Source of the DNA: Heterocephalus glaber
Taxonomy: Eukaryota > Chordata > Mammalia > Rodentia > Bathyergidae
Direction of reading: 5' to 3'
Assembly: GCF_000247695.1 (NCBI RefSeq)
Contig: NW_004624854.1
Span: forward strand, 583,426 to 647,425
DNA: 64,000 nucleotides
Each line of letters opens with the position of its first letter. Position 1 is the stretch's first letter. Of this stretch, positions 60,845 to 64,000 are shown piece by piece. The notes beneath the pieces were generated by a model that worked only from the letters and a program-made list of their open reading frames with translations, was not told the DNA's origin and did not search any database. Both the position numbers and the translations under genes were made by a program.

Positions 60845-61508
60845 GTGGTGACCCCGGGCCCATCCATACTTTTGCTGTCTGCAGGCTCAGTGACCTACGA
60901 TCATCTTGTCCCTGGAAATACCTAGTGGAAGATTCCAGAAGTAAGTAACTCCGGTTGTAAGTCGCTGACTTTCTGAGTGATGTGGTGGAATCTCGCAGCA
61001 CCCTACCCTGCCTGCCTGCTCGGCACTTGGGCCACACCCTCCTCTGCAGCACCTGCCCTGCCCATAGTCACCTGGCAGCCGGCCTGGCTCTGCACCTGGC
61101 TCTGCTGTCACAGTATCGCCATGCTTGTGTTCCCGTTGCTCTGTTTTACTCAATGGTGGCACAAAGTGACAGGGTAGGGATGCTGGCAAATCCGAGATGC
61201 TGAAGAAAAGCTGGAAGGCACTTGCTGAAGGTGAAAAGGTACAAGTACAAGAAGATCTCAGTTCCACTGCCTGCCCTGCAAGCATAAGGACCTGAGTTCG
61301 ATCCCCGGTACCCAAAAAAAAGATCTTCTCTCAGAGGGGAGAGACCCACATTGTTCTATTTTACTATCACTTATTATAGTTGAGGTCTTCCCGTGCCTCA
61401 TTAATAAATTAAACTATCATTTGTATGCGTGGATAGGAAAAAACATAGTCTATATGGGATTCTGTACATCGGTTTCAGACATCCCACTGATAAGCGGGCA
61501 CCTGCTGT
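60845..61508 (+). mobile_element. Tigger (pogo-like) DNA transposon relic, deleted
   Basis: Left end ttttgctgtctgcaggctca and right end ggtttcagacatcccactga then gataagcgggcacctgctgt are Tigger-type terminal regions. Inside, caatggtggcacaaagtgac starts a decayed N-terminal transposase region, lost soon after. It is inserted in an L1 and carries a SINE at 61259-61319. A Tigger is normally over 2 kb; this one is about 660 bp. Confidence 0.7.
61259..61319 (+). repeat. 5'-truncated ID-type SINE
   Basis: cagttccactgcctgccctg to gagttcgatccccggtaccc and A tail. The target duplication aagatct is at 61252-61258 and 61320-61326. The front of the A box is missing. Confidence 0.85.
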
Positions 61509-61660
61509 AGCACTGCAGTAAACATTCTTACATATTCGAGCACTTGTGTCCATATTTCTAAAAAATAATTTCTAAATATTGAACTGCTGAGGCAAAGAAT
61601 GTGCACATTTAAGTGGAGGGACACTGTTAAATATCACCCCAGAAGCATAGCAGTTTAGTA

Positions 61661-62199
61661 AAGCCCGTTATGAAGCATGAAATGAAATAGATTAGGCATT
61701 TCTCAAGTGATGGGGCTTTCGGGTCTGCTGAGTGATTCAAGCAGGTATCTCGAATGAAGAGGTGTAACTTTGGTTTGTGGATATTTAAAATTTGCATTTT
61801 TAAGTAGACGCCAATTGAATATAAGAAATGGAAAATACCCTAAACATTGTATTTTGCACTCAAGGTGAATGTGGGTTAGTGGTTCAGAGAGAGGGAAGAG
61901 GAGAGTGAAGGTGTCTGCTGAGGAAGATGCTGTTTGGGACAAGATGGTATTGAGTAAGGTTCTCACGATTTTTAAATAAACTGACTGGGATTCGGTCTAG
62001 GAAGTCTTTGTGTTAGGACAATACACATCTTTAGGCTGTGGAACAGGAGTAGAATAACAAAATTTCCTGTGCAGATTTGGGTTATAAAAATAACCTTTTT
62101 GAAAGCACGTTTTCGAGCTTTAAGTATCCCGTGCTTCTGAACTATTTCTAGGCTATCCTGTTTCAGTCGGACGCTTGATGTTAGCATGATGCACAGGCT
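61661..62199. other. AT-rich unique intronic DNA, no gene seen
   Basis: Short minus-strand frames only, without domains. Confidence 0.4.
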
Positions 62200-63400
62200 T
62201 ATCTCTTCACTCAGCAGCAGAAGCGCTGTCTGCTGCAGAGGCAGCAGGCGTGGTCAGGCCCTCTCCTTCCCCTGCGCCGGAGCCCTTCCTGTGTCTGCCC
62301 CGCTTCCTCACTGATGGATATAACAGGACTGACGCGGTTGTGGTTGTTCCTCCGCGGTGTTGGCGCTCGTAGTGGGGCTGATCTGGAAAGGCCTCAGAAC
62401 TCCGTAGCGGGGCTCCAGACTGCGCCCACTGTGTGATGAGAGAAATGATTGAAAAGCCGAGTTTGTTTCTCAGATCTATGAAGAAAACCAGCCGAGGGAA
62501 TGGAGCCAGTTAATTTCTGGGGAGACAGAGTCTCATGCTTCCGGACTCCAGCGTATCTCCTTTGTTAGGGGATCCTGGGTTATTAATTACTCTCGGAGTT
62601 TAATTATACATCAGACAACTGTTGAGTGCCTCCCGTGTAGGGGCCTCCCTGGGGGTCGCTGGAGTTCACAGGGCCCTTGCTTGGGAGCTTGGCAGCCTCT
62701 CGGGCACCTTTGTCTTGCCCGGGAATGAATTATCAGGAGACGTGGCAGGGAGAGGCTGTTGAGCCACTGCTCAAAGGTGTTTTGGTGTTTGGTTCCAGTT
62801 TGAAGTTTCCCTGGAAACCCGTAAGGCCCGGAAGTGCAAGCCTCTGCCAGGGCTGCTCGGGCACTGTGGTTACACAGAGGGGCAGCACTCGGGGTCCACT
62901 GGCTCATGTGTGAATCCCACACACTCGCCTCCTGCCGGCAGAGCCTGGCAAGCTGTGTGCGGTTCCGGAGACCGTGGTTCTGTGAGGAGGCAGTGCGGCA
63001 CCTGCAGGTCCCTCGCGGCAAGCCTGACCCGCGGGAAGGCCCTGAGCGGCAGTGCTGTTTTCCAGGTGACTCTTAACACAGTGTTCCTCAGGGTTTGCCC
63101 GGGCGCCTCCAGGCTGGAAGGTGGTGACGGGAGCAGTGAGCTCTGGACGGCCGCCCCGCCGGCTGGGTGCAGCTATGCGGTGTCTTGTCTCACTCACTCA
63201 CTCTGTAGCGTTCATGTTTTCTTGCAGAAATGCTGCTTTAAATGACTTATGTTTTCTGGTGTTTCGCCATCTTCGTCTTTGAAAGCACCTGGCCTCCCAG
63301 ATCAGGGCAGCGCACCGTGTTGTGCAGTGGACATTGTCCGGCTCGCCGGGGCTCCGGAGGGACTCCAGGCTCCCATGCGCTGCCATTCTGGGGTCAAGAA
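62200..63400 (+). promoter_or_regulatory. moderately CpG-rich block
   Basis: CpG sites cluster at 62260-62430 (gactgacgcggttgtggttg, ggtgttggcgctcgtagtgg) and 62990-63360 (ctgacccgcgggaaggccct, ggacggccgccccgccggct, cggctcgccggggctccgga). Overlapping frames on both strands match no family, and no splice sites stand out. It could be a decayed CpG island, an enhancer or an alternative promoter. Confidence 0.3.
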
Positions 63401-63482
63401 TCGATTAGGGGGGCTAAAATTTCATCACCAATTAAAACGAGATCATTTAACACTAGCTTTTAAAAATGTTTTGTATAAATTT

Positions 63483-63640
63483 TTATTTATTTATTTATTT
63501 TGAGACAGGGTCTTCCTCTGTAGTGCAGGCTGGGTCTGAAATCACTGCGTAGCCCAGGCTGGCCCCGAACTCTTAGCGATCCTCCTGCTGCAGCCTCTCG
63601 AGGGCTGGGATTACAGGCGTGTGCCACCATGCCCGACAAA
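63483..63640 (-). repeat. B1 SINE with internal duplication
   Basis: gagacagggtcttcctctgt, cgtagcccaggctggccccg and attacaggcgtgtgccacca. The stretch gtgcaggctgggtctgaaat is a second copy of the gcccaggctggcc segment, the internal duplication typical of B1. It sits at the A-rich end of the adjoining L1. Confidence 0.85.
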
Positions 63641-64000
63641 TTTTTAATTTTTTATTAGTACAGGTTTGCAGTACACATTCACATTTGTTGTGGGGATTTA
63701 GATATGTTCGTAACACATCTTAATTTTTTATCCCCTCCTCTCTGCTCCCTCCATCTCTGGACCTTTTTTCCACTTGAGAAAGACCTGTCTCCTTACTTCT
63801 GATTATGTCATACTTGTTTTGCTCTTTATTTATATTTTGGGTTTCTTTTATCAGAGAAACTATGCAATATTTAAGCTCGTGAGTCTGATTTATTTCACTT
63901 AACATTATGGTCTCAAGGTGCATCCATTTTCCTACAAATGACTTAAGTTTATCCTTCTTTGTGAGAGAGTAGTATTCCATTGTGTGTAAATACGACAGTT
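63641..64000 (-). mobile_element. L1 3' end, running off the window
   Basis: On the minus strand: catttgtaggaaaatggatg, ttaagtgaaataaatcagac, gatgcag-type purine-rich 3' UTR and gtactgcaaacctgtacta before the A-rich tail. Same subfamily as 15305-15745 and 21371-21446. The 86-codon frame over it is ORF2-end/UTR sequence. Confidence 0.8.

Larger units (their letters stand above)
60690..61660 (-). mobile_element. old L1 fragment split by a Tigger element
   Basis: 60690-60844 (gggttggttccaacgtttca) and 61509-61660 (gcagtaaacattcttacata, attgaactgctgaggcaaag) join into one continuous old L1 3' segment on the minus strand when the inserted element between them is set aside. Confidence 0.65.

Overview
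This is a piece of mammalian nuclear DNA, almost certainly from a non-murid rodent. It carries many short tRNA-derived SINEs of the ID type ending in GGTACC plus an A-tail, 7SL-derived B1 elements, B1-ID dimers, and old mammal-wide repeats (MIR, L2, L1M, Tigger, MaLR). The species cannot be fixed from the sequence; the SINE ending is not the mouse or rat one.

The only protein-coding exon I can support lies at about 35.02-35.35 kb on the plus strand. It is the first coding exon of HECW2 (NEDL2), a HECT-type E3 ubiquitin ligase. It encodes residues 1-97, starts at an ATG in a strong Kozak context, follows a good splice acceptor and ends at a consensus phase-1 donor. The other exons lie outside the window, so 1-35020 is read as intron (or 5' flank) upstream of this exon and 35346-64000 as the next intron.

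Layout: 0-1.5 kb holds an ERVK-like LTR (minus) next to a short mariner copy. 6.8-8.1 kb is an L1 fragment with SINEs in and near it. 11.2-15.8 kb is SINE-dense, with an L1M fragment, a pyrimidine tract, a MaLR-type LTR and an L1 3' end followed by a 40-bp tandem repeat. 16.5-23.1 kb has nested SINEs, a possible LTR and a second ERVK-like LTR. 26.4-27.1 kb has a MaLR-type LTR and an L1 piece. 31-34.7 kb has L2/MIR relics. After the exon come an AT-rich LINE-like region (37.4-38.3 kb), a second mariner copy (41.2 kb), a MaLR provirus relic (42.4-43.8 kb), a MER-type Tigger relative (51.4 kb), a third ERVK-like LTR (53.0 kb), an L1 split by a Tigger element that itself holds a SINE (60.7-61.7 kb), two moderately CpG-rich blocks (60.0 and 62.2-63.4 kb), and a B1 plus L1 3' end at the right edge.

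There are no operons, CRISPR arrays or clustered genes. The long open frames outside the HECW2 exon look like chance frames or repeat relics. I found no convincing new biological system; the most interesting observations are the nested insertions, the indel-free 40-bp tandem array, the three related LTRs and the CpG-rich or TAAT-rich intronic blocks that could be regulatory.
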